From: Flavobacterium reichenbachii
GTDB lineage: Bacteria > Bacteroidota > Bacteroidia > Flavobacteriales > Flavobacteriaceae
Assembly: GCF_002217435.1 (NCBI RefSeq)
Contig: NZ_MUHF01000031.1
Coordinates: forward strand, 1-64,000
Direction of reading: 5' to 3'
Length of the DNA: 64,000 nt
Of the stretch, positions 36,222 through 44,712 are shown piece by piece. Under the pieces are notes generated by a model. The model did no database searches. It had not been told where the DNA came from and was given only the letters and a program-made list of their open reading frames with translations. Position 1 is the first letter of the stretch, and each line of letters begins with the position of its first letter. The position numbers and the translations under genes are program-made.

Positions 36222-37013
36222 TTAATGATTATTTAAAATTCTTTTAAGATTTGCAGTTTTCTCCGTGAGATTTTTCCAATAACGTTTTGGCATATGCTGT
36301 AAATGTAATTTCATGTTTTTTCTCGATTCAATGTTTACATTATTGAAATACTGAACCCAGAGATTTTGAAAAAACTCTTCTTTTTGATCACAGATTTCAG
36401 CAAGAAATTTAGAAGAATTTGTGTCAGCATTAAATTGAAGTTCAACCGTTGTTACATTTTCGAGATCATAATAAATTCCGTATTTGCGTTTAACATCGTA
36501 AATGAGCCAGCGCTGATCGGCGTATCGGTTTTTAAAATGATTTTCTATGAGTGGCAGCACATCGCAGTCGGGTTCAATTACAGCATAGTATAATCCATCT
36601 TTTGTAAGTTTAAAACGAACAAAAGCTTTCATGCGATGACTTTCTCTTCTTGTCATTTTCGCGGCTTTTCTCACTTCCCAAACCTCATGACTGCCAAAGT
36701 CTTCTTCTATATTCTGGGTACTCGAAAAAACGTATTTTACAAATCCAAACATAATTTCTTCAGCCTGACTAACTTCGGACAAAAATGTACTGTAAATCCT
36801 TGCTAAACCATCATTAGAAAGACGCTTTTGCAAGCCTGATAAAACCCGCTCGGCCTTTGATAAATCGGTAACGACAAAATAATCAGTCGAAAAAAGCAGT
36901 GCAGATGAGGGCTCTTTTTTAGCAAAAACAACATCGGTCAGCTTCAACTCATAGATATCAAAAACTGCGGTAAGCCATCCTTCATAAGTTGCGTCATAAA
37001 TAACTTGTGTCAT
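36222..37013 (-). CDS. TIGR03915-like protein, putative DNA-metabolism partner of the radical-SAM gene
   Basis: A 263-residue protein starting MTQVIYDATYEGWLTAVFDI, typical of a conserved family that is nearly always encoded next to a radical-SAM protein of the kind found just upstream. Other visible parts are MTRRESHRMKAFVRFKLTKD, DQRWLIYDVKRKYGIYYDLE and a C-terminal MPKRYWKNLTEKT. The family has been described only as a putative DNA metabolism/repair protein; the biochemical role is unknown. One base separates it from the radical-SAM stop codon, so they are cotranscribed. Confidence 0.85.
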   Translation of the reverse strand: MTQVIYDATYEGWLTAVFDIYELKLTDVVFAKKEPSSALLFSTDYFVVTDLSKAERVLSGLQKRLSNDGLARIYSTFLSEVSQAEEIMFGFVKYVFSSTQNIEEDFGSHEVWEVRKAAKMTRRESHRMKAFVRFKLTKDGLYYAVIEPDCDVLPLIENHFKNRYADQRWLIYDVKRKYGIYYDLENVTTVELQFNADTNSSKFLAEICDQKEEFFQNLWVQYFNNVNIESRKNMKLHLQHMPKRYWKNLTEKTANLKRILNNH

Positions 37014-37014
37014 A

Positions 37015-38277
37015 TTAGAAGAGAGAAAGTTGAGATGAAAAATCGTTTCTGTATTTACTTTTTTGAGTGTCCATTATGTGATCCTTAATCTGAATCGCCG
37101 TATAATCTTTTGTCAATAAAAAGGGTGACGAAAACGCCAAAAAATATTTGGCTCTCGTATACGCAATACCCATTTTTTGCAAATCCTGCGGATCAAGTTT
37201 TTTAAATTTTCTGGCACCTACAATTTTCTGAGCACTCAAAAAACCAATTCCGGGAATACGTTTGATCAGTTCTATATCTGCTGTATTAATATCAACAGGA
37301 AATTGATGTAGATTTCGCAGTGCCCAGCCAAGTTTCGGATCAATATCCAGATCGAGATTGGGCTGGTTAAAGCCCACAATTTCATTTACATTAAACCCAT
37401 AATAACGTATGAGCCAATCGGCTTGATACAACCTGTTTTCACGAATAATAGGAACGGGCGTGCCAATAGCAGGAAGACGGTTGTCATTATTACTTATAGG
37501 AACATAACCTGAATAATAAACACGGCGCATATTCATCTGCTGATAAAAATAATCTGCCATTCCTAAAATTTCAAGATCACTTTCTTTTGTAGCGCCAATT
37601 ACCATCTGTGTGCTTTGTCCTGCCGGTGCAAATAAGGGAGCTTTATAATTTTTCTTTCTCTCTTCTTTATGTCCGGCAATTTCAGTTTTAAGATATCCCA
37701 TTGGTTTAATCACGTCTTTGTGATTTTTGTCGGGAGCCAGCAGTTTAAGACTTTGTTCTGTCGGCATTTCGACATTTAAGCTTAAACGATCTGCATAGAT
37801 TCCGGCTTCTCTCAATAAATCGTCACTCGCACCGGGTATTGCTTTGAGATGAATGTATCCGTTGAAATTATGTTCTAATCGTAATTTTTTTGCAATTCGC
37901 ACCAAACGTTCCATAGTGTAATCCGGATTGTCAAAAATGCCCGAACTCAAAAACAATCCTTCTATGTAATTTCTTCTGTAGAAACCAATGGTAAGCTCTA
38001 CAACTTCATCAACAGTAAAAGCGGCACGTTTTATATCATTACTTTTTCTGGAAACACAATAAGCACAATCAAAAATACAATGGTTTGTGAGCAGAATTTT
38101 TAAGAGTGCCACACAACGCCCGTCTTCAGTATAAGAATGACAAATACCATTATTGCTGGCATTTCCCAGTCCCTTATCTTTGTTTTTCCTATTACTTTGA
38201 CCTGATGAACACGATACGTCATATTTTGCTGCATCAGACAAAATACCCAGCTTTTCCATTACTCTTTCATTTACCAT
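37015..38277 (-). CDS. Putative DNA modification/repair radical-SAM protein
   Basis: A 420-residue protein. The iron-sulfur motif CX3CX2C is at Cys67, Cys71 and Cys74 (NHCIFDCAYCVSR). Further radical-SAM features are LFLSSGIFDNPDYTMERLVR and GYIHLKAIPGASDDLLREAG. The C-terminal part carries a helix-hairpin-helix motif (DINTADIELIKRIPGIGFLS), which is a DNA-binding element. Members are distantly like spore photoproduct lyase and often lie beside the partner encoded next. The exact substrate is not known. It is first in the two-gene operon. Confidence 0.88.
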   Translation of the reverse strand: MVNERVMEKLGILSDAAKYDVSCSSGQSNRKNKDKGLGNASNNGICHSYTEDGRCVALLKILLTNHCIFDCAYCVSRKSNDIKRAAFTVDEVVELTIGFYRRNYIEGLFLSSGIFDNPDYTMERLVRIAKKLRLEHNFNGYIHLKAIPGASDDLLREAGIYADRLSLNVEMPTEQSLKLLAPDKNHKDVIKPMGYLKTEIAGHKEERKKNYKAPLFAPAGQSTQMVIGATKESDLEILGMADYFYQQMNMRRVYYSGYVPISNNDNRLPAIGTPVPIIRENRLYQADWLIRYYGFNVNEIVGFNQPNLDLDIDPKLGWALRNLHQFPVDINTADIELIKRIPGIGFLSAQKIVGARKFKKLDPQDLQKMGIAYTRAKYFLAFSSPFLLTKDYTAIQIKDHIMDTQKSKYRNDFSSQLSLF

Positions 38278-38712
38278 TTTGATATTTTGTTTTTGTAGTT
38301 TAATTTAAATAAGAATTTTGAGACCTAATTATTAATAGAGGTAAGCTATTGATAATGATTGAAATAGGTGTTGAATAATTCTTCTATATTTCATACTTCA
38401 AATTTAGCTCATATTATAACAATATAAGGGCTGTTCTATGTTATAAAATGTAACAAAATAACTTTTGTTTTTTTAAAAGGAAAATTAATAAGCGCAAATA
38501 GTACGTAGAAGATTTATTCTTTTAATAAGATTAAGGCGTTTAGGCGTTTTTAATTTAAAATAGTAAATGCGCATAACCATCCCTAATTTTGAATTTAAAC
38601 AATTTTAATGCTGTCTATCAATAAACTAGGTTATTTAAGAATTTTTGTACTATTTTGATATAGAGCATCTATTTATTGTTATATTTGTATAGAACACCAA
38701 ATATCACAAAAA
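38278..38712. other. Divergent intergenic region upstream of the stressosome operon
   Basis: A 435-base AT-rich gap between divergent operons. It holds the stressosome promoter (38654-38687). On the minus strand a TAAATTTG (complement of 38399-38406) could be the -7 box of the radical-SAM operon, but without a well-spaced -33. A short tandem AGGCGTTT AGGCGTTT occurs near 38532-38549. No ORF is evident. Confidence 0.5.
38654..38687 (+). promoter_or_regulatory. Flavobacterial promoter of the stressosome operon
   Basis: A -33 TTTG (38654-38657) and a -7 TATATTTG (38680-38687) with a 22-base spacer fit the Bacteroidota housekeeping consensus. The ATG follows 25 bases after the -7 box. The operon thus seems to be read by the main sigma factor. 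Confidence 0.6.
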
Positions 38713-39546
38713 ATGCAAAATAACGTCTTAACAGGCTTAAATGATCACGAGAGCAAATTAAATTCAATCTGGATGCAGCTTCTTTTAGAAAGAGGAGCAA
38801 CAGATGGAGCAACGGAAGAGGAAGAGTCCAAAGAATTTACCGCTCTTTTTTTAGAAGCTTTAAATCAGGGAGGTAATAGCGATAACTTGAATTCTCATGC
38901 TTTTGAAAAGCTTTATGATTTACTATCGGGAATTTCAATTTCCAGAGCAAAAAGAGGTTTTTCTCCTAGAGAAACTGCACAATATATGATTTCTTTCAGA
39001 GACGCTGCTTCACAGATTCTTTCTGAAATTGCAAAAGATCCTGCAGTTTTATTTGCTGCAAATCTTGAATTAAACGCTGTACTGGATAATTTGATTATTA
39101 TGAATTTTGAGTCTTATGTTAGAGGACGCGAAGATGTAATTTCAAGACAAACAGATGAAATCAGTGAAATTTCGACTCCTGTTATCCGTGTTTGGGATGG
39201 TGTTGTTGCCCTGCCGATTATCGGTACTTTAGACAGTTCAAGAACTCAGATTGTAATGGAAAATCTTTTACAGCAAATTGTGGATACAGAAAGCTCAATT
39301 GCTATTTTAGATATTTCTGGTGTACCTGCTGTAGATTCGCTTGTAGCACAGCATTTAATAAAAACAGTAAGCGCAACACGTTTGATGGGTGCAGAATGTA
39401 TTATTAGCGGTATTAGACCTGAGATTGCTCAAACTGTTGTACACTTAGGAATTGACCTTACAGGAATTATTACTAAAGCTACATTGGCAAGTGCTCTTCA
39501 GACAGCATTTGAGATGTTGCAGCTTAGTGTTGTGAAAAGAAAATAA
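38713..39546 (+). CDS. rsbR: Stressosome co-antagonist, RsbR-like (RsbRD N-terminal domain + STAS)
   Basis: A 277-residue protein. Residues 10-145 form the four-helix sensor of the RsbRD type (LYDLLSGISISRAKRGFSPR, SYVRGREDVISRQTDEISE). Residues 155-270 form a STAS domain very close to RsbR paralogs: ISTPVIRVWDGVVALPIIGT, ILDISGVPAVDSLVAQHLIK and ISGIRPEIAQTVVHLGIDL. At the phosphorylation site in VPxVDT the residue is Ser209 instead of the usual Thr. With RsbS it should build the icosahedral stressosome core that captures RsbT. First gene of a five-gene operon. Confidence 0.93.
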   Translation: MQNNVLTGLNDHESKLNSIWMQLLLERGATDGATEEEESKEFTALFLEALNQGGNSDNLNSHAFEKLYDLLSGISISRAKRGFSPRETAQYMISFRDAASQILSEIAKDPAVLFAANLELNAVLDNLIIMNFESYVRGREDVISRQTDEISEISTPVIRVWDGVVALPIIGTLDSSRTQIVMENLLQQIVDTESSIAILDISGVPAVDSLVAQHLIKTVSATRLMGAECIISGIRPEIAQTVVHLGIDLTGIITKATLASALQTAFEMLQLSVVKRK

Positions 39547-39567
39547 TCTATTTAGATTTTGAATGAT

Positions 39568-39966
39568 ATGGAAAGAATTCCTATACTTAAGATGGGAGAT
39601 TTCCTGTTGGTAACCATACAAGTTGATTTGTATGATCAATTAGCAGAAAATCTTGAATCTGATTTAATTAATACAATAAATAAACACAACTCAAGAGGAG
39701 TGTTAATTGACATTTCTGCTGTTTCAATCATAGATTCGTTCATGGGGCGAATTCTGGGTAATATAGCAGTGATGGCAAAAATAATGGACGCTCAGACAGT
39801 GGTTGTAGGAATGCAGCCAGCTGTTGCTATTACACTTGTTGAATTAGGATTGTCACTAAATGGCGTTATTAGTGCACTAAATGTTGAAAAAGGCATGGAT
39901 CTGCTTCGCGCAAAAATGTATAATGGCGATAACGAAGGACAGATAGATGATAACGACGACGAATAA
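39568..39966 (+). CDS. rsbS: Stressosome scaffold antagonist, RsbS-like single STAS domain
   Basis: ATG at 39568 chosen over the TTG at 39559, giving 132 residues starting MERIPILKMGDFLLVTIQVD, the typical RsbS start. The STAS fold carries the phosphorylation site in ISAVSIIDSFMGR (Ser57, equivalent to Ser59 of B. subtilis RsbS). RsbS holds RsbT inactive until RsbT phosphorylates it. The C-terminal tail is acidic (EGQIDDNDDE). The gene overlaps the RsbT start by 20 bases, indicating translational coupling, as in classical modules. Confidence 0.94.
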   Translation: MERIPILKMGDFLLVTIQVDLYDQLAENLESDLINTINKHNSRGVLIDISAVSIIDSFMGRILGNIAVMAKIMDAQTVVVGMQPAVAITLVELGLSLNGVISALNVEKGMDLLRAKMYNGDNEGQIDDNDDE

Positions 39967-40360
39967 AGAAGAAATTGCTATCATAAAAGAGCAGGACGTG
40001 GTACCTATGCGTAATCGCGTTCGTGATTATGGTGTAAAAGTAGGTATGAGTATCTTAAATCAAACCAAACTTATTACCGCAGCAAGTGAACTTGTCCGTA
40101 ATCTTCTAAAATACGGAGGAGGAGGAAGAGTTATTGTCGAAGAAGTTACTAACGGCCGTGATAAAGGTGTTCGTTTAACTTTTATTGACAACGGTCCGGG
40201 TATTGTTAATATTGAATTGGCAATGAAGGATGGTTATAGTACAGGAAAGAGCTTAGGTCTGGGGCTTCCCGGGACAAAAAGACTCGTTAATGAATTTGAT
40301 ATAAAAACAGAAATGGGAGTAGGAACAACTGTTACTATAATAAAATGGAAAAATGGATAG
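39947..40360 (+). CDS. rsbT: Switch serine/threonine kinase RsbT
   Basis: A 137-residue GHKL-type kinase. The N-box is ASELVRNLLKYGGGGR (Asn52), the G1 box FIDNGPGI (Asp81) and the lid/G2 region KDGYSTGKSLGLGLPGTKRL. All residues expected for ATP binding are present. RsbT phosphorylates RsbR and RsbS under stress and is released to switch on a downstream partner, which is the RsbU phosphatase in Bacillus. No RsbU-type gene is present here. It overlaps both neighbours (20 bases upstream, 8 downstream). Confidence 0.94.
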   Translation: MITTTNKEEIAIIKEQDVVPMRNRVRDYGVKVGMSILNQTKLITAASELVRNLLKYGGGGRVIVEEVTNGRDKGVRLTFIDNGPGIVNIELAMKDGYSTGKSLGLGLPGTKRLVNEFDIKTEMGVGTTVTIIKWKNG

Positions 40361-41366
40361 TACATTTTCCAGTTACAAAATTGAAGACCGCAGTTTAATT
40401 GCTTTTATAAAAAGAGAAATACATAATCTGGCGATTCAATCCGGTTTTACTACACATCGCGCGGCAGAAACTGATATTATTGTCGCAGAATTGACTTCAA
40501 ATCTTATAAAATATGCAGGTGGAGGAGAATTTTTATACCGATGCTGTAAAGATGAGAAACATAAGGAAATAGAAATATTTTGTATTGATAATGGAGTAGG
40601 GATTGATAATGTTGTAAAGATAATGAGAGATGGATACTCGACTTCTAATACGCTCGGAGAAGGTTTGGGAGCGATTAAAAGACTGAGTAATGATTTTCAA
40701 ATGTATTCTATAAAAAATTGGGGTACAGTTCAATATATTAAAATTGGCGAAAAAGCAGATGCAGGTATTGTACCTGCAGCACCTGTTTTTAATCATGCTG
40801 TATTGAGCGTGAATTATCCAGGCGAAAATGTCTGCGGTGATGCATATCATATTAAGTATTCTGAAGATGGTTTTAAGATTTTTGTAGGCGATGGTCTTGG
40901 ACATGGAGTTAATGCACATGATGCAGTACAAATGGCAATAAAAGTCTTTGAACGATCTACATCCTCAGATGCAGGTACTATACTTAAAGAAATGCATGAA
41001 GGCGTAAAAAAAACCAGAGGACTTGTGGCTACTGTAGCCGTTGTGGATTATAAAGCACAAACCTGGAATATCTGCGGTATTGGTAATATTAATACTCGTA
41101 TTTACAGAGGTTTAGAGAATAAAACATATACACCTTATAACGGAATTATCGGTCTTAATGTTCCGCGAACAATCAGCAGTACTATTGTTCCTTACTTAAA
41201 ACACCAAATCATTATCATGCACAGTGACGGATTAAGAACGAGATGGAATCTTAACGATATGATGTCCATTATTAAACAAAGCCCAGGAGTAATTGCAGCA
41301 TCACTGTACAAAGACAACTTAAGAGGTACGGATGATGCAACAATCTTGGTAGGAAAAATAAACTGA
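40353..41366 (+). CDS. RsbT-like ATPase fused to PP2C/SpoIIE-type phosphatase (RsbX-like)
   Basis: A 337-residue fusion. Residues 10-130 repeat the RsbT-type ATPase (AELTSNLIKYAGGGEF, FCIDNGVGI, MRDGYSTSNTLGEGLGAIKR). Residues 145-337 are a PP2C-type phosphatase with metal-binding Asp residues in ENVCGDAYH, VGDGLGHGVNAHDA, MHSDGLRTRW and RGTDDATI. The phosphatase resembles RsbX, which resets the stressosome by dephosphorylating RsbR and RsbS. The attached kinase-like domain is unusual for RsbX but known in similar modules of non-Firmicutes. It overlaps rsbT by 8 bases and is followed after 5 bases by the kinase gene. Confidence 0.9.
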   Translation: MDSTFSSYKIEDRSLIAFIKREIHNLAIQSGFTTHRAAETDIIVAELTSNLIKYAGGGEFLYRCCKDEKHKEIEIFCIDNGVGIDNVVKIMRDGYSTSNTLGEGLGAIKRLSNDFQMYSIKNWGTVQYIKIGEKADAGIVPAAPVFNHAVLSVNYPGENVCGDAYHIKYSEDGFKIFVGDGLGHGVNAHDAVQMAIKVFERSTSSDAGTILKEMHEGVKKTRGLVATVAVVDYKAQTWNICGIGNINTRIYRGLENKTYTPYNGIIGLNVPRTISSTIVPYLKHQIIIMHSDGLRTRWNLNDMMSIIKQSPGVIAASLYKDNLRGTDDATILVGKIN

Positions 41367-41371
41367 GATCT

Positions 41372-43000
41372 ATGAAAGAGATTGTAAAGATAAATCTTGA
41401 TAACGAAATGGATCTCATATTGGCTCACAAGCGCTCTATGAAAATTGCAGAAATGTGCGGCATGCCTTCTTCTGCGCAGACCAGATTTTCGACTGCAGTA
41501 TCTGAAATAGCACGATGCTCTATCGCCAATGGTAAAGATTCTATATTGACATTAGGAATTAATGTTATAAAATCGACTCATAAAGAAATATTAGCAGTCA
41601 TAAATGATTCTATTGATTTAAAAAAGTGCAATCCCGAGGCTTTTAAATATGCGTCCAAAATTTCGGAAAATATTGAATACAGTTTTGCAGATAATTATTC
41701 TATTACGCAGTTAAGTCAGAAGGTTCTTTCTCCTGGTCTTCTTTCTGATGCTAAAATTAAAACGTTAGCAGATTATTTCAAATATGAACCGCCTTTGTCT
41801 CCTTATGACGAAATAAGAAAGAAAAATATCGAACTTATTGCACTTTCAGAAAAATTAGGAGAAAGTGAAAACCGATACAGGCAGTTATCTAATACTATTC
41901 CGGTTTTGATTTGTATTGTCAACGAACGCAATCAGGTGTTGTTGACTAATGATTCACTGCGCGATCATGTAAAAGCTCCATTGAATGTATTTGATAAAAA
42001 GGAAATAAAAAAGTTTATACATCCTGATGATGTTGATCTATTATTAGAAAATTGGAGTAAAACTAAAAAGAACAAATCGCATTATGCCGGAGAGACCAGA
42101 GTCAAAAAAGACTCTTCGTATATATGGCATTTGGTTTCTATTATACCGAATAAGACAGAAGACGGAACTTTTAACAGCTGGCTGGTTTATTTTGTAGACA
42201 TTCATGCTCAAAAAACGGTAGAAGAAACTCTCAAAAATAACTCAGAATTAAAAATAATTCAACGGGAGTTAGAAAGTGCCAATTCAAAGCTTATTTTCAA
42301 AAATAAAGAATTGCAGCAATTTGCTTATATCGCAAGTCATGATCTTCAGGAACCGCTTAGAAAAATTAGAATAATGCTGTCTCGTGCGGGAGAAGGTTTA
42401 ACAGAAGAGCAAAAAAATAATTTTTATTTTGATAAAATTACAAATGCTGCAGGCAGAATGTCGGACCTGATCACAGATGTGCTTAATTACTCGAGAATAG
42501 ATAACAATGCACAAGTATTGTCTAAAGTTGATCTAAACGAAATTGTACATGAAACTTTAAACGATTTAAGTTTAGTTGTTGAAGAGAAAAATGCGATAAT
42601 CAATCTTAGTAAGCTGCCAGAAGTTTTGGGACTCAATACACAACTGCGTCAGTTATTTTTTAATTTGATAAATAATGCACTCAAATTTAATTCAGGACAG
42701 CCTACAGTTACAATTGAAGCATTACCTATTGACACAACAAGCCAGATAACAGCAGATACATTTGCTCCTGTGGGCAATTATCACTGTATCATAATTGCCG
42801 ATAACGGAATTGGTATGGACAGCCATTATTCAGGCCGTATTTTTGATATGTTCCAGCGTCTGCACGAAAGAGATCAATACGGAGGCAACGGAATTGGTTT
42901 GGCGCTCTGCAAAAGAGTGATCGAAAATCACAATGGCGTCCTCAATTTTATTAGTAAACCAGGAGAAGGAACTACTTTCTTTATTTACCTGCCGAGATAA
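41372..43000 (+). CDS. PAS histidine kinase with degenerate RsbT-like N-terminal domain
   Basis: A 542-residue protein. Residues 1-125 look like a third RsbT-type ATPase fold (KINLDNEMDLILAHKRSMKI, FSTAVSEIARCSIANGKDS), but the N-box Asn is Cys49 and the G1 Asp-Asn-Gly reads Asn78-Asp-Ser, so it is unlikely to bind ATP. A PAS domain follows (about 160-290, NTIPVLICIVNERNQVLLTN). The HisKA motif is IASHDLQEPLRKI with His323, and the catalytic ATPase has LINNALKFN, IADNGIGMD and GNGIGLALCKRV. It is the last gene of the stressosome operon and is the probable signalling output, linking the stressosome to a two-component pathway (inference). The response regulator is not adjacent. Confidence 0.9.
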   Translation: MKEIVKINLDNEMDLILAHKRSMKIAEMCGMPSSAQTRFSTAVSEIARCSIANGKDSILTLGINVIKSTHKEILAVINDSIDLKKCNPEAFKYASKISENIEYSFADNYSITQLSQKVLSPGLLSDAKIKTLADYFKYEPPLSPYDEIRKKNIELIALSEKLGESENRYRQLSNTIPVLICIVNERNQVLLTNDSLRDHVKAPLNVFDKKEIKKFIHPDDVDLLLENWSKTKKNKSHYAGETRVKKDSSYIWHLVSIIPNKTEDGTFNSWLVYFVDIHAQKTVEETLKNNSELKIIQRELESANSKLIFKNKELQQFAYIASHDLQEPLRKIRIMLSRAGEGLTEEQKNNFYFDKITNAAGRMSDLITDVLNYSRIDNNAQVLSKVDLNEIVHETLNDLSLVVEEKNAIINLSKLPEVLGLNTQLRQLFFNLINNALKFNSGQPTVTIEALPIDTTSQITADTFAPVGNYHCIIIADNGIGMDSHYSGRIFDMFQRLHERDQYGGNGIGLALCKRVIENHNGVLNFISKPGEGTTFFIYLPR

Positions 43001-43025
43001 AATTCAGAATCTTATAGTTTAAAGA

Positions 43026-43208
43026 TTAAGCGCGCTTTATATTATTATTTCGGGTAAGTTTTGACTCTACATAATGATGGATTTCAAGAAAGTCATCACT
43101 TCCAATTTTTATGATAATACATTTAAATTGTTCCGCCGTTATATTCCAATAAGACGCATAAAATTCAAGGTGTAAATTTTCGATTTGTGTGTTATTTATC
43201 GTGTCCAT
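43026..43208 (-). CDS. Possible small hypothetical protein (60 aa)
   Basis: An ORF of 60 codons starting MDTINNTQIENLHLEFYASY and ending with a basic tail. It lies in a gap between convergent genes, not inside a larger gene, and the ATG is preceded by an A-rich stretch. It has an amphipathic composition but no recognised family. It could be real or a chance ORF. Confidence 0.4.
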   Translation of the reverse strand: MDTINNTQIENLHLEFYASYWNITAEQFKCIIIKIGSDDFLEIHHYVESKLTRNNNIKRA

Positions 43209-43259
43209 TTGTCAGTTGTTTTAAGGTTTAATGATAAAGTAATAGTTTAATTAAAATCT

Positions 43260-44309
43260 CTAAATATCTAGAGTAGAAAGGATTTCTTTTATAGAAAACA
43301 CTGCGCCGCAAACAAACTCATCTGCCGCACCATAATAGATTGTTAGTTTGTCTCCATCAACCACATGACCATTTGTAAAAACTACATAGCCAAAAAAACC
43401 GCTTAGTTCGTAATTTTCTTGTGGGAGCATAATAGGTTCTACAGAACGGGCAATAACTTTAGAAGGATCGTTTAAATCCATAAGAAAAGCTCCAAGACAA
43501 TATTGATGTTCGGCATTGGCACCATGATAGATTTCGAGCCATCCTTTTTCTGTTTTTATGGGTGCAGCGCCCGCGCCAACTCTTGCTCCGTCCCACATTC
43601 CGTGTCGTGTTTTTAAAATGCATTGATGATTTCCCCAATGAATTCCGTCGTTTGATTCTGCAAGCCAGATAAAATTCCCGCCAATCTGCGGACTTGACGG
43701 ACGATGTAATGCATAATATTTTCCGTTAATAAGTTCCTCAAAAATGGCGCAGTCTTTATTATGAGGCGGAAGAATCATACCCTTTGTCTCAAAGTTTTTC
43801 CAATCTTTTGTAGTACGCATTCCGACCCCTACACCGTTTTCTGAAACAGCGGTATAAGTCAAGTAATAAGTATCTTCTATTTTGCTTACACGGCAGTCTT
43901 CAATTCCAAATTGTTCCAGTATTCCTATACCAATTAATGGCTTATAATCTTCTGGTTCATAAAATTGAATTCCGTCATCACTGCATAAAATTCTTAAATG
44001 AGAAAGGGTAGTGAGATAATCCAAACCTTTATAATTTACAACACGTGCATCATTTGCAATAAGATCCGGATCGTTTAAAGGTATTTTTATTATTTCCACT
44101 TTTCCGGAAGAATTAATTACCGGAAAGAAAATTACACCTTCCTCCTGAGTAATTGATTCTGCCACTCTGACCAAAAGCCAGGTTTTGTTTTCAAATACAA
44201 ATACTCCCGGATTAAGCAGACTAATAATCTGTAGTTCTGGTGTACTTGCTGTTAAATCTTTAGGCATTAACAAGGGATTTTCGGGAAAACGTCTGGCAAT
44301 ATCGCTCAT
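43260..44309 (-). CDS. GH130 glycoside phosphorylase / mannosidase family protein
   Basis: The start at 44309 (MSDIARRFPENPLLMPKDLT) is preferred over 44360, because the FPENPLL motif normally lies near the N-terminus; 349 residues. The five-bladed propeller of GH130 is visible: FGIEDCRVSKIEDTYYLTYT with the putative catalytic Asp, TTKDWKNFETKGMILPPHNK, LHRPSSPQIGG, WDGARVGAGAAPIKTEKGWL and IYYGAADEFVCGAVF. GH130 enzymes phosphorolyse or hydrolyse beta-mannosides, often beta-1,4-mannosyl disaccharides, in the cytosol; no signal peptide is present. It might work with the mannanase-like gene at the right edge (inference). Confidence 0.85.
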   Translation of the reverse strand: MSDIARRFPENPLLMPKDLTASTPELQIISLLNPGVFVFENKTWLLVRVAESITQEEGVIFFPVINSSGKVEIIKIPLNDPDLIANDARVVNYKGLDYLTTLSHLRILCSDDGIQFYEPEDYKPLIGIGILEQFGIEDCRVSKIEDTYYLTYTAVSENGVGVGMRTTKDWKNFETKGMILPPHNKDCAIFEELINGKYYALHRPSSPQIGGNFIWLAESNDGIHWGNHQCILKTRHGMWDGARVGAGAAPIKTEKGWLEIYHGANAEHQYCLGAFLMDLNDPSKVIARSVEPIMLPQENYELSGFFGYVVFTNGHVVDGDKLTIYYGAADEFVCGAVFSIKEILSTLDI

Positions 44310-44520
44310 CGGATAATTATTAATGGAGTGAATTATAAAGTAAATAAATTCCTTAAACAAATGTCTTATATAATAGAAGTGCAGGTTTATACAATTTTCA
44401 TTTAATACTCTAAATGATAAACCATAAGATTCTAATAAACATATAATAACGGACGGAAATGATATAAGAAAGATGATAATTGATGCTCTAATTTTATAAT
44501 CAAACTAAAACTATAAAAAG

Positions 44521-44691
44521 ATGTTCGCAAAAGGTCAAAACGTACAACAGGAATTCGGGAATCAGGTCATGACAGTAATCGGATTTGAGCCTGATTTAAT
44601 AGAAAATGTCATCACGCAATGGGAAGATGAAGAAGGAACTATTGTTACCGGAAAATTTATGGAATCGCAGTTACAACTAGTAGATGAATAG
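44521..44691 (+). CDS. Small protein resembling the DUF2158/YodC family (56 aa)
   Basis: A short ORF from the ATG at 44521 to the TAG at 44689-44691. It reads MFAKGQNVQQEFGNQVMTVI at the start and ITQWEDEEGTIVTGKFMESQ toward the end. The pattern (K-G-x-V, then G-x-x-MTV, then Q-W and a late G-x-F) matches the layout of small YodC-like beta-barrel proteins, although the usual Cys before Trp is Gln here. The gap it lies in contains no other gene, and it runs convergent to the exonuclease III gene. Function is unknown. Confidence 0.6.
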   Translation: MFAKGQNVQQEFGNQVMTVIGFEPDLIENVITQWEDEEGTIVTGKFMESQLQLVDE

Positions 44692-44712
44692 AAGAAATTG
44701 GTATAATTTAGA

